Origin: Promethearchaeia archaeon
GTDB taxonomy: Archaea > Asgardarchaeota > Lokiarchaeia > Sigyniarchaeales > SOKP01
NCBI GenBank assembly: GCA_029856375.1
Contig: JAHQWX010000084.1
Coordinates: forward strand, 1-7,259
DNA length: 7,259 nt
Reading direction: 5' to 3'
Part shown: positions 6,565-7,259 of the stretch, piece after piece
Layout: each line of letters begins with the position of its first letter
How positions within the stretch are numbered: position 1 is the stretch's first letter
The notes under the pieces: model-generated
Seen by the model: the letters and a program-made list of their open reading frames with translations, nothing else
Told to the model about the DNA's origin: nothing
The model's database searches: none
Position numbers and translations under genes: made by a program

Positions 6565-6627
6565 TAAAAGCGTTAATGATGCAAATACGAATGTAAATAC
6601 AAATTTTAGCGAATTCCCTCTAATTCA
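6565..6627 (-). other. Receptor 5' extension encoding a signal peptide with no standard start codon
   Basis: Upstream of GTG 6564 the receptor frame stays open for 20 more codons, reading (I)RGNSLKFVFTFVFASLTLL and continuing into VLSSVLLNSK. This is a textbook signal peptide: basic n-region, long hydrophobic core, then polar sequence. The frame has no ATG, GTG or TTG here; it opens with ATT at 6624, just after an in-frame TGA at 6625-6627. An ATG at 6628, preceded by AAGGCGAG (6637-6630), is one base out of frame and meets TAG after two codons. Dropping a single T would give MNRGNSLKF and a perfect start. So this is either an AUU start, a one-base assembly or sequencing error, or a real frameshift. 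Confidence 0.7.
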
Positions 6628-6675
6628 TTCTCGCCTTTAGTTTTTAATACATCTTAAGAGTAATATCTCAAAATG

Positions 6676-6686
6676 TTATTATAAAG
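6676..6686 (-). promoter_or_regulatory. Candidate TATA box for the receptor gene
   Basis: The coding strand reads CTTTATAATAA about 52 bases before the ATT/ATG start region. That places transcription start near 6655 and leaves a leader of about 30 bases containing the Shine-Dalgarno at 6630-6637. It lies in the 157-base divergent gap (6625-6781) shared with the sugar kinase gene. Confidence 0.4.
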
Positions 6687-6712
6687 ATTAGGTATATATT
6701 TATAATTCTTTG

Positions 6713-6726
6713 TTTAAAATTTTATA
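6713..6726 (+). promoter_or_regulatory. Candidate TATA box for the sugar kinase gene
   Basis: The sequence TTTAAAATTTTATA lies about 60 bases before the ATG at 6782, with a predicted leader of about 35-40 bases. A second TATA-like stretch at 6692-6704 would give a longer leader. Choosing between them is not possible from sequence alone. Confidence 0.3.
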
Positions 6727-6781
6727 AGAATTTAGAAATATTGATTAATTATCCTTTAGAAGATACATTAGTGAGTGATTT

Positions 6782-7259
6782 ATGAGCCCAGATATTATTT
6801 GTCTAGGTGAGTTATTAGTTGAAATAATGAGAATCGAGGTTGATACGCCCCACGGGAGAATCGGTGAAGTATATAGAGGTCCATTCCCAAGTGGCGCGCC
6901 AGCAATATACATCGATTCTGCTGCGAGAATGAGCAAACCTTTTGGTTTCACAACGGGATATATAGGCGTTATAGGCAACGATGAGTTTGGCTTCTCGATC
7001 GTCGAAAAGTTACAAAGCGATGGAGTCGATACGTCTCAAATAAGAATTTCCAAAGATAAAACGACAGGAATAGCGTTTAATCAATACAATTCCGATGGTT
7101 CGAGAAAATTTATTTTTGCTGCAGGTGCTGCGGGGGAGACTTCTCCAAGAGATGTAAAAGAGGATTATTTCAAGGGAATTAAAAACTTACACATCAATGG
7201 TAGCGCGCTTTCTATAAGCGAAAAATCAAGAGACGCGTGTTATAGGGCAATAGAAATTG
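6782..7259 (+). CDS. PfkB/ribokinase-family sugar kinase, 3' end cut by the window
   Basis: The first 159 codons of a kinase are present; the frame is still open at the right edge, and about half of a typical 300-residue member is missing. Family members transfer phosphate from ATP to a sugar hydroxyl in the cytosol. The N-terminal strand IICLGELLVEI, the substrate-side segment PFPSGAPAIYIDSAARM (residues about 35-51) and the first PfkB signature region GYIGVIGNDEFG (about 59-70), followed by LQSDGVDTSQI, are diagnostic. The GAPA variant occurs in fructokinase-, tagatose- and KDG kinase-like sugar kinases, so the sugar cannot be named. The catalytic GAGD motif lies beyond the window. ATG 6782 is the earliest possible start because an in-frame TGA sits at 6776-6778; the ribosome site (GAGTGAT, 6774-6780) is weak. 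It is divergent from the receptor gene. Confidence 0.93.
   Translation, partial: MSPDIICLGELLVEIMRIEVDTPHGRIGEVYRGPFPSGAPAIYIDSAARMSKPFGFTTGYIGVIGNDEFGFSIVEKLQSDGVDTSQIRISKDKTTGIAFNQYNSDGSRKFIFAAGAAGETSPRDVKEDYFKGIKNLHINGSALSISEKSRDACYRAIEI

Noticed and set aside
6745..6978. 77-codon - strand frame opposite the sugar kinase
   Set aside because: Antisense to conserved PfkB motifs; the sugar kinase reading is much stronger.
1..7259. CRISPR array, insertion sequence, tRNA or attachment site
   Set aside because: No regularly spaced repeats, transposase or integrase motifs, or tRNA-like folds were seen.

Overview
The window looks like chromosomal DNA from an archaeon, most likely of the Asgard group (Lokiarchaeia-like). 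The support is a stand-alone Ras/Rab-type small GTPase beside a very large, sequon-rich single-pass surface protein whose cytosolic tail resembles a longin/roadblock domain. AT-rich TATA-like elements, U-tract ends and TTG/GTG starts also fit an archaeon. The lineage is inferred from gene content; no rRNA or tRNA is present to confirm it.

Layout, left to right: a small parvulin-type peptidyl-prolyl isomerase on the + strand (76-339), possibly with a 5' extension beyond the left edge. A run of four genes follows on the - strand. In transcription order these are the giant surface receptor-like protein (from about 6624 or 6564 down to 2716), a Ras-like GTPase (2657-2124), dhaK (2041-1037) and dhaL (1031-393). 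At the right edge a PfkB/ribokinase-family sugar kinase (6782 to beyond 7259) runs on the + strand, divergent from the receptor gene. The convergent gap 340-392 between the parvulin gene and dhaL shows no clear terminator.

DhaK and DhaL are two halves of dihydroxyacetone kinase and are separated by only 5 bases, so they form an operon. No DhaM phosphodonor subunit is in the window. The receptor and GTPase genes are 58 bases apart on the same strand, and each has a candidate TATA element.

The most interesting reading is that the receptor and the GTPase form a transmembrane signalling pair. An ectodomain of roughly 1,000 residues, built from beta-sandwich modules and carrying more than 40 N-glycosylation sequons, is followed by one membrane helix and a cytosolic longin/roadblock-like domain. 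Domains of that class act as GTPase regulators and platforms in other systems. The adjacent GTPase departs from the Ras consensus at three functional positions: switch-I Thr to Ser, catalytic Gln to Glu, and NKxD to CKSD. The flanking carbohydrate kinases suggest, but do not show, a link to sugar or triose metabolism.
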